A stretch of 64,000 nt of DNA from Gordonibacter sp034932485. GTDB lineage: Bacteria; Actinomycetota; Coriobacteriia; Coriobacteriales; Eggerthellaceae. Below are positions 33,465-41,345 of the stretch, piece after piece (within the stretch, counting starts at the first letter, position 1; each line of letters opens with the position of its first letter). Location: assembly GCA_034932485.1 (NCBI GenBank), contig JAYFOQ010000016.1, positions 1 to 64,000 on the forward strand, written 5' to 3'. The notes under the pieces were generated by a model. That model saw only the letters and a list, made by a program, of their open reading frames with translations. It did no database searches and was not told the origin of the DNA. Position numbers and translations under genes: made by a program.

Positions 33465-35627
33465 ATGGGCTGGTTTGACGAACAGATAAGACGGAGAGTC
33501 GAAGGCGATGGCGAGGAATTCGAAGCGGCGTTTGCTCGCATGGCGAATATTGTGATGAGCAACGACGATATGGCGATGGAGGGAGAGCTTGCTGCGTCGG
33601 ATGATGCGGTAAAGCAAATACTGGCGTACTATCACATAAGAATGAGCGATGTTCCCGATGAGGTTTCGGAGCCTCTCGACCGTCTTGAATGCCTTTTGCG
33701 TCCAGGTGGTGTGATGTGGCGCCAGGTGCGTTTGGAAAAGGGCTGGAGCAGAAACGCTGTTGGCCCTTTGCTTGTTGAAAACGCTGAGGGAGGGGTAAAC
33801 GCTGCTATTCCACGATCGGTGAGTGGGTATTGGCTTGTCGATGGCCGGCGTCGACGGGTGACGAGTGCTGTAGAGCGCAAGCTTGGCGATCGCGCTCTGT
33901 GCTTCTATAGGCCCCTGCCCAATAGAAAGCTGCGGGTTCGCGATTTGCTGCGTTTCATCTTCGAGAATTTATCGCGTGGAGATGCGCTGCGTATGTTGGT
34001 GGTGACCCTGTTTATCACCCTGGCGGGCATGATTGGACCCTACACCAATAAAATCCTCTTTGATGTTGTGGTGCCGTCATCAAGCATTCAGCTTATATTT
34101 CCTATCGCGGCACTCCTGATAGGCGTGAGCGTTTCTGGTTTGCTATTTGTTATATTCAAAGCCTTCGCGCTGTCTCGTATTTTTGATAAGTTGCGCGCTT
34201 CGGTGGTAGCAGCGACTTTGATGCGTATGCTTGATTTGCCTCTTTCGTTTTTCAGGCATCACAGCGCAGGTGAGCTGTACGCCCGTATGGAACGGGTCGG
34301 AACCGCGTGTCTCTTGCTTATGAGTATGATGTTTACGACGGGATTAACGGCGCTGTTCTCGTTGATCTACGTTGTTCAGATATTCAGCTTTACGCCCGCT
34401 TTGGCTGTTCCTGCTCTCCTTGTCATAATAGCGAGTGCTGCGTATTCGGTGATATCGGTTTTCGCAATGGTACCTTGGCAGAAAAAGACACTGGAAGCCT
34501 CTGCGCGCAATGATGGTCTTACGTATGCTTTGGTTTCGGGTGTACAGAAGCTGAAGTTGACCGGTTCGGAGCGGCGTGCGTTTACTCTCTGGGCAAAATC
34601 GTATTCCGAAGCTGCTGCGCTAGAATATCGGCCTCCGTGGTTCGTCCGCGCCGACTCGTGCATCTACTCTGGATTAGTGTTAGTGGGGGCTATTGTTTTA
34701 TATTTCTTCGCGGCACAAACCGGCGTGAGCGTGGCTGACTATATGGCCTTTACGGTATCGTATGGCTTGGTGAGTGGGGCATTTGGATCTTTAGCCGCCA
34801 TTCTTCGCAATATAGCTAAAATTCAACCATCTCTAAAGATGGCCGCACCTATTCTTTCTGCTGTACCGGAGATGTCTGAAAGTAAGCGTCCAATTGGACG
34901 CCTTATGGGTGGTATTGAGATGAACAACATCTCGTTTCGCTATGATGAAAATTCTCCTTACATCTTGAGAGATCTTACCCTGAAGATACACAGCGGCCAG
35001 TATGTGGCGGTAGTGGGGAAGACTGGCTGCGGAAAATCGACGTTTATCCGTATGTTGCTGGGATTCGAAACGCCCGAGCGGGGCGGTGTATTCTATGACA
35101 GTCAGGATATTTCTAACGTGGATATGAAGTCGCTTCGCCAGAAAATTGGTACGGTTACGCAGAGCGGTAAGTTGTTTGAAGGCACCATCTTTTCCAACAT
35201 TGCTGTTTGTGCGCCGAAGCTGACGATTGAAGAAGCCTGGGAAGCACTGGAGATGGCGGGCCTCGCCGAAGATGTACGGGTTATGCCTTTGGGCATGGAT
35301 ACTTTTGTTTCTTCTGGAGGTGGTGGCCTTTCTGGGGGCCAGCGACAACGCTTGATGATTGCACGCGCTATCGCACCGAAGCCTCGCGTACTCATATTCG
35401 ATGAAGCTACAAGCGCTCTCGATAATATTACGCAAAAGAAAGTGTCGGAGGCTCTCGATGCGCTGAAGTGCACGCGTATTGTGGTTGCTCACCGCCTTTC
35501 AACCATTCGTCAATGCGACCGAATCGTGGCACTTGATGGAGGTCAGATTGTTGAAGATGGAACGTTCGACGAGCTTATTGCAAAGGATGGCTTCTTTGCG
35601 GAGTTGGTACGCCGTCAAATGTCCTAA
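33465..35627 (+). CDS. NHLM-type ABC exporter without peptidase (second copy)
   Basis: A 720-aa paralogue of the gene at 26984, with the same MGWFDEQI start and domain order: ~160-residue cytoplasmic N-terminal region, six membrane spans, then an ATPase with GKTGCGKST, LSGGQRQRLMIARAIAPKP and VLIFDEATSALD. ATG 33465 is served by GAGGAGACGAG and lies 10 nt after its partner gene's stop. It presumably pairs with the peptidase-dead exporter. All ATPase motifs are intact, so this second exporter should be functional. Confidence 0.88.
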   Translation: MGWFDEQIRRRVEGDGEEFEAAFARMANIVMSNDDMAMEGELAASDDAVKQILAYYHIRMSDVPDEVSEPLDRLECLLRPGGVMWRQVRLEKGWSRNAVGPLLVENAEGGVNAAIPRSVSGYWLVDGRRRRVTSAVERKLGDRALCFYRPLPNRKLRVRDLLRFIFENLSRGDALRMLVVTLFITLAGMIGPYTNKILFDVVVPSSSIQLIFPIAALLIGVSVSGLLFVIFKAFALSRIFDKLRASVVAATLMRMLDLPLSFFRHHSAGELYARMERVGTACLLLMSMMFTTGLTALFSLIYVVQIFSFTPALAVPALLVIIASAAYSVISVFAMVPWQKKTLEASARNDGLTYALVSGVQKLKLTGSERRAFTLWAKSYSEAAALEYRPPWFVRADSCIYSGLVLVGAIVLYFFAAQTGVSVADYMAFTVSYGLVSGAFGSLAAILRNIAKIQPSLKMAAPILSAVPEMSESKRPIGRLMGGIEMNNISFRYDENSPYILRDLTLKIHSGQYVAVVGKTGCGKSTFIRMLLGFETPERGGVFYDSQDISNVDMKSLRQKIGTVTQSGKLFEGTIFSNIAVCAPKLTIEEAWEALEMAGLAEDVRVMPLGMDTFVSSGGGGLSGGQRQRLMIARAIAPKPRVLIFDEATSALDNITQKKVSEALDALKCTRIVVAHRLSTIRQCDRIVALDGGQIVEDGTFDELIAKDGFFAELVRRQMS

Positions 35628-35714
35628 GGGGGATGACGGTTAGGTGTAGGGAAATTGAAAAATGCATCGATAGCGGAAATTCGTAAGATTGAGCGCGAAG
35701 AAAGGGAGTATGTC

Positions 35715-36014
35715 ATGGAGATTATTGCGAGAAGAGAGCAGGGCATGCTTGAACTGAAGGTTATTGGGCGCTTGGATACGATGACATCTAATAAGCTTGA
35801 AGCCGAGTTTAAAAAAATTGATAACAATATTGAATTGCTCGTACTTGATTTTACCGATTTGGAGTACATCACGTCGGTGGGAATTCGTATTCTCCTTTCC
35901 GCTAACAAGATGATGGGAAAACAGGGAAAACTTGTTTTACGAGGCTTAAACAGTGAAGTTTCCGAAGTATTGGAGATTACGGGTGTGCTCGAATTATTTT
36001 GTGTGGAGCAGTGA
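35715..36014 (+). CDS. STAS-domain anti-anti-sigma factor (RsbV-type)
   Basis: A single STAS domain of 99 aa (start ATG 35715 with GAAAGGGAG; an upstream TTG at 35655 is less likely). It contains LKVIGRLDTMTSNKLEAEF and LVLDFTDLEYITSVGIRILLSA. In this motif the phosphorylatable Ser/Thr precedes VGIR (Thr-Ser here), as in SpoIIAA/RsbV. It would be phosphorylated by the next gene's kinase and dephosphorylated by the SpoIIE-type phosphatase at 29770. No sigma factor gene is in the window. Confidence 0.88.
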   Translation: MEIIARREQGMLELKVIGRLDTMTSNKLEAEFKKIDNNIELLVLDFTDLEYITSVGIRILLSANKMMGKQGKLVLRGLNSEVSEVLEITGVLELFCVEQ

Positions 36015-36026
36015 TGGGGGTGAGTG

Positions 36027-36491
36027 ATGGATGGCGTAACAATTGAAGCTACCGCCGAGGGCCAAGCTCGTGCCATGCATTTTGTTGAAGAGAGGGCGAT
36101 TCGTTGGCATTGCGCCCAGAAAACAATTCGCCACCTGCTCATAGTGTGTGATGAGGTTCTCTCGAACATAGTGAAATTTGCTTACCCAGAAACGACAGGG
36201 GAGGCGTTCGTTGAACTTGGGCTAGTTGTTGAGCGTAACGACGGATGGGCTGTTGCAGATGGTGACAAAACTGAGCCATTGGGTTTTGAGGTGCTGCCGA
36301 GATTTCTCTTGCTGCGTTTTGTCGATGCGGGTATTCCCTTCAACCCTTTGAGAGCTGAGGAGCCAGATGTGTTTTTACCTCTTGACGAGCGCCCGGTAGG
36401 TAAATTGGGATTGAAGATAGTGCGTGATTTATCGCAATCGACTGAGTATGAATATTCCGAAGGCCGAAATATCTTAAGTGTGATTGTGTGA
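36027..36491 (+). CDS. RsbW/SpoIIAB-type anti-sigma serine kinase
   Basis: A 154-aa GHKL ATPase domain. The N box is CDEVLSNIVKFAYPE, the G1 box FVDAGIPFNPL and the G2 box GKLGLKIVRDLS. It starts at ATG 36027 (a GTG one codon earlier also fits), 12 nt after the STAS gene. By family knowledge it either phosphorylates the STAS protein or holds a sigma factor. With the phosphatase and STAS genes it completes a partner-switching module inside an export locus. A ~12-residue acidic insertion between N and G1 boxes (DGDKTEPLGFEV) is a family-typical variation. Confidence 0.87.
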   Translation: MDGVTIEATAEGQARAMHFVEERAIRWHCAQKTIRHLLIVCDEVLSNIVKFAYPETTGEAFVELGLVVERNDGWAVADGDKTEPLGFEVLPRFLLLRFVDAGIPFNPLRAEEPDVFLPLDERPVGKLGLKIVRDLSQSTEYEYSEGRNILSVIV

Positions 36492-36572
36492 GATTCCTAA
36501 CAGTTCGCTTTTGTGCGGGTATTAAGAGAGATCAGTACCTTACCCATCGACACATCGTGTGTTCGTGAGGTG

Positions 36573-36668
36573 ATGTGTTTTCCACTTGGGAAACGAAAGA
36601 TGAACGCTCTGGCTGGTGTTGTAGCCGAGGAGGCATTTTTGCAGTATCAAGAAAAGGTACACAGGTAG
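36573..36668 (+). CDS. small ORF, 31 aa
   Basis: ATG 36573, or in-frame ATG 36600 with GGGAAACGAAAG upstream (22 aa), followed by a helical peptide containing LAGVVAEEAFLQYQEKVHR. It lies in the gap between the kinase gene and the next small gene. Support is weak; it may be a signalling peptide or chance. Confidence 0.25.
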   Translation: MCFPLGKRKMNALAGVVAEEAFLQYQEKVHR

Positions 36669-36678
36669 AGCGTAAGTT

Positions 36679-36897
36679 ATGCGCATGATACCTATGTTGC
36701 ACAGTGGTTATTATCGTCGAGCAGGGAAGGAGGTTGCTTCTGAGGAAGAGCTCTTTGCCGCCCTTGCCCAAAGCGACGATTCGTCGGAGGACGAGGTTAT
36801 TGCGGCTATCTGCAGTGAGAAACACTCGCGGTATTTACAGAACAAGGCAATGCGGACTCTGAAGCAAGTGTTACAAGACAAGTTTGGATTTTTATGA
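36679..36897 (+). CDS. small acidic/helical protein, 72 aa, unknown
   Basis: The product begins MRMIPMLHSGYYRR and then becomes strongly helical, with an acidic patch (SEEELFAALAQSDDSSEDEV) and a basic C-terminal helix (TLKQVLQDKFGFL). There is no double-glycine, no Cys cluster and only one Cys. The codon pattern looks coding, but ATG 36679 has only a weak ribosome site; ATG 36685 or 36694 are options. It sits between the anti-sigma kinase and the GG-leader peptide and could be an immunity protein, a second substrate or a chaperone for the exporter. The family is not recognised. Confidence 0.5.
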   Translation: MRMIPMLHSGYYRRAGKEVASEEELFAALAQSDDSSEDEVIAAICSEKHSRYLQNKAMRTLKQVLQDKFGFL

Positions 36898-36955
36898 TGC
36901 GTTTGGTGGTGTGATGTTTGCAAATTGTATAACCAATACCTAAGGAGATTAGACC

Positions 36956-37237
36956 ATGAGCGAGAAGATTAGCAGTGAGATAGAGGAACTTAGTGATAAT
37001 GCATTAAAAGATATTTCCGGTGGAGTGAACACAGACGATTATCTTCGCGTTATTTCTCCCCGAGACGAAAAAGTGTATTACTACAAGAGGATTGACGACA
37101 TTAGTAAACCTTGCAGTAATTTTTTGGTGAGTTGGGTGCATGACTATCAGACGGGTCACTGCATGTTTTGCTGCTATTTTATCGAAGGTGGTTATTGCAA
37201 GCATCCCTCTACCACCATTGTTGAAGATTGGGGATAA
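36956..37237 (+). CDS. double-glycine leader peptide with five-cysteine core (putative exported RiPP/bacteriocin-like peptide)
   Basis: A 93-aa precursor. The leader, residues 1-23, has the canonical pattern ELSDNALKDISGG (Leu at -12, acidic helix, Gly-Gly at -2/-1). This is what a C39 exporter cleaves, and an active one is encoded at 24786. The predicted core of 70 residues has Cys53, Cys69, Cys72, Cys73 and Cys81 (pattern C-x15-C-x2-CC-x7-C) and is rich in Tyr, Asp and Lys. ATG 36956 has an excellent AAGGAG site. It is the last gene before a strong terminator. No modification enzyme (LanM, radical SAM, YcaO) lies nearby, so the cysteines may form disulfides or bind metal. The function (bacteriocin, signal or other) is unknown. 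Confidence 0.75.
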   Translation: MSEKISSEIEELSDNALKDISGGVNTDDYLRVISPRDEKVYYYKRIDDISKPCSNFLVSWVHDYQTGHCMFCCYFIEGGYCKHPSTTIVEDWG

Positions 37238-37276
37238 GAGCGGGTTGTGGTAGTAGGATTGTAGGCGCTATATCTG

Positions 37277-37320
37277 AAGGGGTCTGTGATGGGGCTTCTC
37301 CACCATAAGACCCCTTTTTA
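37277..37320 (+). terminator. strong intrinsic terminator ending the export locus
   Basis: AAGGGGTCT pairs with AGACCCCTT, with an inner ATGG/CCAT stem, followed by TTTTTA. It lies about 40 nt after the GG-leader gene. Confidence 0.88.
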
Positions 37321-37405
37321 GGAGGAAGGGCTGTTCTTAGCTCCCTCTTGTCCGGAGTCTTATTGGCATAAAGGCAATCGTACAAGAAAAGGTATCTACC
37401 CCTTT

Positions 37406-38917
37406 ATGAGTAATGCTACTATCATCTTGCATGTATTCAAACAAGGGGATCTGGGGGATTCGTTGTCTGAACAAGAAAATTCACGCAAGCTTAGCGGCTC
37501 TGCATCCTGGCTTGCTATTTTAGGTGCTGCCTTTTTCTGGGTATGGCTTGATCGGGGTATGTTTGATGACGCCCTTCTTTTTTCGGCGCAGCAGAATGTC
37601 ATCGAGTTTGCTACGGTAGCCCTTATGATCGCAAGTGTCTTGAGCCTTGTTGCGGTGTATGCGGTTGTGGCGAGAAAGGGTCACTGGGTTGCTTGGCCTT
37701 TAAAGCTGATGGTCGTTGCTGCTTGTGGGGGTGCGCTAGGAGGCTTGCTTTGCCTAGCGTTTCGCGATGCAACAGGAGCAGTATTTTTTTGTTTAGGAGG
37801 CGTTCTTCTGGGTTTTTCCATGGGATGTCAAAATGTCGTTTGGGGTACTATCGCGGTTTCTCAGGGGGTGGAGAAAACTGTATTGCATATATCCGGCGCC
37901 TGGGGATTTAGCCTATTTTTGAACCTTCTTATGATCCCTCTTCCGAAGTTTGTGGAAGGTGTAGCGGTAATGCTTCTTCCCGTGTTGTCTCTCGTGTGTT
38001 ATGTTGCGCTGTACCGGCTTCAAACTTGCGAGCGGTTCGTCATCGAGTTTAGGCAGTACGCAGGCGATGCTCCTGCGAAGGGCCGACAGGCATTTGGTAT
38101 CGATGTACCGTTTCTGGTTGTTATCCTTGTCTTCTGTGGTGTGTTTGGATTTGTGTCATGGTTCGCACCGGCAAATCTTACGCCTTTCTCCAGTCAGGAT
38201 GCCGCCTATCTTGCTATTGCGCGCTGCGGGGTTGCTCTAGTCTTTTTCTTTGTGTGTCTGGTATTCTCAATGAAGCGAGTTGAGTTGTTGCTGCGGGTAG
38301 CTTTGTCTCTTGTTGCTGCCGGTGTGGTGGTTTTAACTATCGGGGTGTTCGTGCCAACAATGAACGATCCAGGGCGCATTCTGGTAGCGATGGGGTATTC
38401 GGGCTTTGATATCTTGGTGTGGACACTGATTTCGTATTACGTACGCACATCCAAAAAGCGTGCGGCACAGGTTATAGCGGTAGTCATGGCTACCGAGCAG
38501 ATAGGTATATTGTTGGGAATCGGCAGCGGTCTCGCTATGGATTATGTAGCAATAGGTGCCTTTGAAGCCAGTATCTTTCTGGCAGCGATGAACTATCTTT
38601 TGTTGCTGGCCTGCTTCGCCTTGTTGCGGCGCTATGATCGACAGCCCATTTTACTGGATGATTCTCCGGTAGATTCTTCTCTTTCTGGAGATGCGAACAT
38701 TGCAGTGGACTGCTTTGCAAAGAATACGGGTCTAACTGTTCGCGAAAAGGAGATAGCCTATCTTCTGGCTGAGGGGAGGAATGTCCCCTATATTTCAAAG
38801 AAATTGTTTGTTTCGGAAAATACCGTCAAATCGCATGTGAGGCATATTTACGAGAAAAGTGGCGTGCATAATCGGCAGGAGCTTCTGGATAAACTGGAAG
38901 CTATTCGAAGCTCCTGA
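37406..38917 (+). CDS. LuxR-type regulator with N-terminal 12-TM transporter-like domain
   Basis: A 503-aa membrane-bound transcription factor. Residues ~30-415 hold about 12 hydrophobic spans resembling an MFS fold. The C-terminus (~440-495) is a LuxR/GerE helix-turn-helix with LTVREKEIAYLLAEGRNV, YISKKLFVSENTVKSHVRHIY and HNRQELLDKL. This fusion is a hallmark of Eggerthellaceae, where many copies sit beside flavoprotein reductases or transporters. It presumably senses a substrate in or across the membrane. ATG 37406 has only a distant AAAAGG. It lies after the export-locus terminator and before a lipoprotein and flavoprotein pair, which are the likely targets. Confidence 0.92.
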   Translation: MSNATIILHVFKQGDLGDSLSEQENSRKLSGSASWLAILGAAFFWVWLDRGMFDDALLFSAQQNVIEFATVALMIASVLSLVAVYAVVARKGHWVAWPLKLMVVAACGGALGGLLCLAFRDATGAVFFCLGGVLLGFSMGCQNVVWGTIAVSQGVEKTVLHISGAWGFSLFLNLLMIPLPKFVEGVAVMLLPVLSLVCYVALYRLQTCERFVIEFRQYAGDAPAKGRQAFGIDVPFLVVILVFCGVFGFVSWFAPANLTPFSSQDAAYLAIARCGVALVFFFVCLVFSMKRVELLLRVALSLVAAGVVVLTIGVFVPTMNDPGRILVAMGYSGFDILVWTLISYYVRTSKKRAAQVIAVVMATEQIGILLGIGSGLAMDYVAIGAFEASIFLAAMNYLLLLACFALLRRYDRQPILLDDSPVDSSLSGDANIAVDCFAKNTGLTVREKEIAYLLAEGRNVPYISKKLFVSENTVKSHVRHIYEKSGVHNRQELLDKLEAIRSS

Positions 38918-39026
38918 GTGAGAGATAAAGTAGCCCCCGCCCTTTCCCCAGATAAAGCACCCTGATCAGTTTCTGATGAGAGCCTTATTTTGAGGAATCA
39001 CCAGTTTGTGATGTGGATGAAATACT

Positions 39027-39060
39027 AGCGAGACCCCATGGTGGGTCTCGCTTTGCTTTT
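39027..39060 (+). terminator. intrinsic terminator after the LuxR-type gene
   Basis: A 10-bp stem (AGCGAGACCC / GGGTCTCGCT) with a CATGGT loop and a TTGCTTTT tail. Confidence 0.8.
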
Positions 39061-39145
39061 AGGGGCAAAGGGATGCCTCGATCAGAGGGAGCACTAGTGA
39101 GCGAGGCTTATTGGTGTCGGTTACAAGCAGGAAGAGGTGCAGATT

Positions 39146-39607
39146 ATGAGGAACAGGGAGTCGACGTTGAAAAAAACTGTTGCGATTGCAGTAGTTGCTT
39201 TCGTAATGGCGGCGTTGCTCGGACTTGCGGGATGCGCGGGGGGTGGTGCTGGTGGCGACGTGTCGAACGAGAATAAAGCGAACGCCAAGACGGTTATTAA
39301 GGCAGCCAGCAACGTGTTTGCTACAACGGAGAGTCTTAATCTCACGGAGAAGGACAGTCCGGCAACCATCGATCAGAACGATCCAGCATTTACTGAGTTC
39401 TACACCGAGTTGATGGAATACAAAACCATGTCGGGCGTCGAACTAAAGGATTGTTCGTTTACGGTGGCTATTCAAAGCGTGACCGCCAGCACGGCGCGTG
39501 GTGACAGCACTCAGACGAACTATCGTTATTCCATTACGAAAGCCAGCATGAATGTGAATGGTGTACACGTTTCGTATGACGCAAAAAGCGGATTCAGCTC
39601 GAAATAG
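39146..39607 (+). CDS. putative lipoprotein, unknown function
   Basis: A 153-aa secreted protein with a lipoprotein signal: basic MRNRESTLKK, a hydrophobic stretch and lipobox LAGC with acylated Cys30. The mature part begins Gly-rich and continues as a ~100-residue domain of unknown fold (contains PAFTEFYTELMEY and KDCSFTVAIQSV). ATG 39146 has AGAGGTG upstream. It is followed 26 nt later by a Tat-exported flavoprotein reductase, so it may be an accessory or electron-handling partner of that enzyme. No heme-binding CxxCH motif is present. Confidence 0.75.
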   Translation: MRNRESTLKKTVAIAVVAFVMAALLGLAGCAGGGAGGDVSNENKANAKTVIKAASNVFATTESLNLTEKDSPATIDQNDPAFTEFYTELMEYKTMSGVELKDCSFTVAIQSVTASTARGDSTQTNYRYSITKASMNVNGVHVSYDAKSGFSSK

Positions 39608-39633
39608 AAACCCTATTGGACAGGAGGTTAACC

Positions 39634-41262
39634 ATGAACGAACAGAAATTTTCTCGTAGGAACTTTCTCGGCTTGAGCGCTGTAGGCGTGGCGGCGGTTG
39701 CAGGTATGGGCTTGACGGGATGCGCGCCCAAGAAAGAGGCTACCTCTAAAGATTCTGCAAAAGTAACGACGGTCAACAGCTCGGGTATCGAGGTGGATAA
39801 GGCGAAAATTACAGAGACCATTTCTTGCGATGTTTTGGTTGTTGGCGGAGGGTTCGCAGGGCTGGCTGCATCGGTTCAGGCTGCCGAGAATGGAGACGAC
39901 GTTATTCTGATCGAAGCGCAGACAACGCTTGGCGGAAACGGACAAGGTGTTGAGGGTACGTTTGCGGTAGATTCGAAATACCAAAAGTCACAGGGGATTA
40001 CGGTTGATCGCTCTATCATTATGCAGGAAGAACTTGGCAAGGCACAGTGGGTTCCGAATGGCTTGTTCTATAAAGATCTCATTGATAACTCAGCCGACAA
40101 TATTCAATGGGCAGTCGAGACGTGTGGATCGGTTATTAGCGGTCTGATAGACAACTACCCATGCGGTGCTGTAGCGGGTGCGGTAGATACGTTTCACTGG
40201 TGGGAAGAAGGGGCTGCCTATGTGGGCTATATTCAGCCTATGGAGAAGAAACTGCGCAGCTTTGGTGCCAGTATCGACTTGAACACACGTGGCCTCGAGT
40301 TCAGCTATGCCGAAGACGGCAGTGTCGCAGGTGTTATAGCTCTTGATGCGTTTGGTGATTTGGTTGAATATGCCGCAAAGGCGGTTATCTTGGCTACGGG
40401 AGGTTTCGCTAACGACGACAAGCGCCTAAAGAAGCTTGGCTTTGACCTAACCACCTTGGAGCGTATTGGCACGCCAGGGCATTACGGAGATGGCGTAAAT
40501 ATGGCCTTGGCTGCGGGCGCTTCCGAATTCAATGGAGTGTGTTACCTGAAATACAACCGCATCAGCCATGGCAGTGTTGAGATATTTGGGCCCCTTTGGA
40601 CGGGTTTCTGCTTTGGTGGGCCGTTTTTGTGGCTGAACGAGAACGGTGAGCGCTTCGTTGATGAGAGCCTTGCGCTTCGCGTGGGTAACGTAGTTACTCA
40701 ATCGGCTCCTATTCACAATCAGCCTAATTGTACGGCGTTGAGTGTATTTGATCAGAAGGTGTACGATCAGAAGATCGCTGAAACCAAGGCTATGGCCGAT
40801 GAGTGGGGCGTAAATGTTGAACAGCAATGGAAAGATATTTTGGAGGCCGGAGACGACGGCTTTAAGGCTGATACGCTTGAGGAGCTGGCAAAGAAAGCCG
40901 GTGTAGACCCGACAGTTTTGAAGGCTTCAGTTGATGAGTACAATGCGCAATGTTCTGCTGGTATCGATAGCTTGTTTGGTAAGGAAAAAGAGTATCTGCA
41001 GCCTATAGCTACCCCACCGTACTACATCGGGCGTATCCATGAGGTTATGGAAGGACCTCTAGGCGGTGTTGTGACCGACCGTACGTTCCGGCCGTTGCTG
41101 GAAGAGGGCGGTCGCTTGGAGAATGTGTTTGTCATTGGCCTTGATGGCATCATGCTTTACCGCGATGTGTATCCAATGGACGTACCGGGATCGGCTAGTG
41201 CTGAGTGCTTGCACGGCGGTCGTGTAGCAGCCAATGAAGCGCACAAAGTCGTTGTGGGGTAG
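39634..41262 (+). CDS. Tat-exported FAD-dependent fumarate reductase-type oxidoreductase
   Basis: A 542-aa extracytoplasmic flavoprotein of the fumarate/urocanate reductase superfamily. The twin-arginine signal SRRNFLGLSAV also ends in a lipobox (LTGC, Cys30), so the enzyme is probably lipid-anchored outside. The FAD fold is VLVVGGGFAGLAASVQAAENG, with IEAQTTLGGN. ILATGGFANDDKRL and TPGHYGDGVNMALAAGA are present, and the C-terminal FAD loop GSASAECLHGGRVAANEA is intact. It lacks heme or FMN-binding domains, so an unlinked electron donor is needed. ATG 39634 has a perfect AGGAGG site. Such paralogues in Eggerthellaceae reduce dietary or host compounds; the substrate is not predictable. The adjacent LuxR-type regulator probably controls it. 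Confidence 0.9.
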   Translation: MNEQKFSRRNFLGLSAVGVAAVAGMGLTGCAPKKEATSKDSAKVTTVNSSGIEVDKAKITETISCDVLVVGGGFAGLAASVQAAENGDDVILIEAQTTLGGNGQGVEGTFAVDSKYQKSQGITVDRSIIMQEELGKAQWVPNGLFYKDLIDNSADNIQWAVETCGSVISGLIDNYPCGAVAGAVDTFHWWEEGAAYVGYIQPMEKKLRSFGASIDLNTRGLEFSYAEDGSVAGVIALDAFGDLVEYAAKAVILATGGFANDDKRLKKLGFDLTTLERIGTPGHYGDGVNMALAAGASEFNGVCYLKYNRISHGSVEIFGPLWTGFCFGGPFLWLNENGERFVDESLALRVGNVVTQSAPIHNQPNCTALSVFDQKVYDQKIAETKAMADEWGVNVEQQWKDILEAGDDGFKADTLEELAKKAGVDPTVLKASVDEYNAQCSAGIDSLFGKEKEYLQPIATPPYYIGRIHEVMEGPLGGVVTDRTFRPLLEEGGRLENVFVIGLDGIMLYRDVYPMDVPGSASAECLHGGRVAANEAHKVVVG

Positions 41263-41303
41263 TACCAAACTCTCGATTTTTCGTGCGTCTCTCCCGTATG
41301 CAA

Positions 41304-41331
41304 TGAGCCCTTTTTCGAGGGCTCGTTGTGT
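41304..41331. terminator. intrinsic terminator between convergent genes
   Basis: GAGCCCT and AGGGCTC form a stem around TTTTCG, with GTTGTGTTT on the + side. It lies between the flavoprotein stop and the convergent PurF-like gene. Confidence 0.65.
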
Positions 41332-41345
41332 TTCGTGTGCTTCTG

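Noticed and set aside
37184..37197. Second Gly-Gly (residues 78-79) of the GG-leader peptide as cleavage site
   Set aside because: It lacks the preceding leader pattern with spaced Leu and acidic residues; Gly22-Gly23 fits the C39 consensus.
39013..39276. 87-codon ORF upstream of the lipoprotein
   Set aside because: It overlaps a terminator and the lipoprotein signal sequence in another frame and looks like a chance frame.
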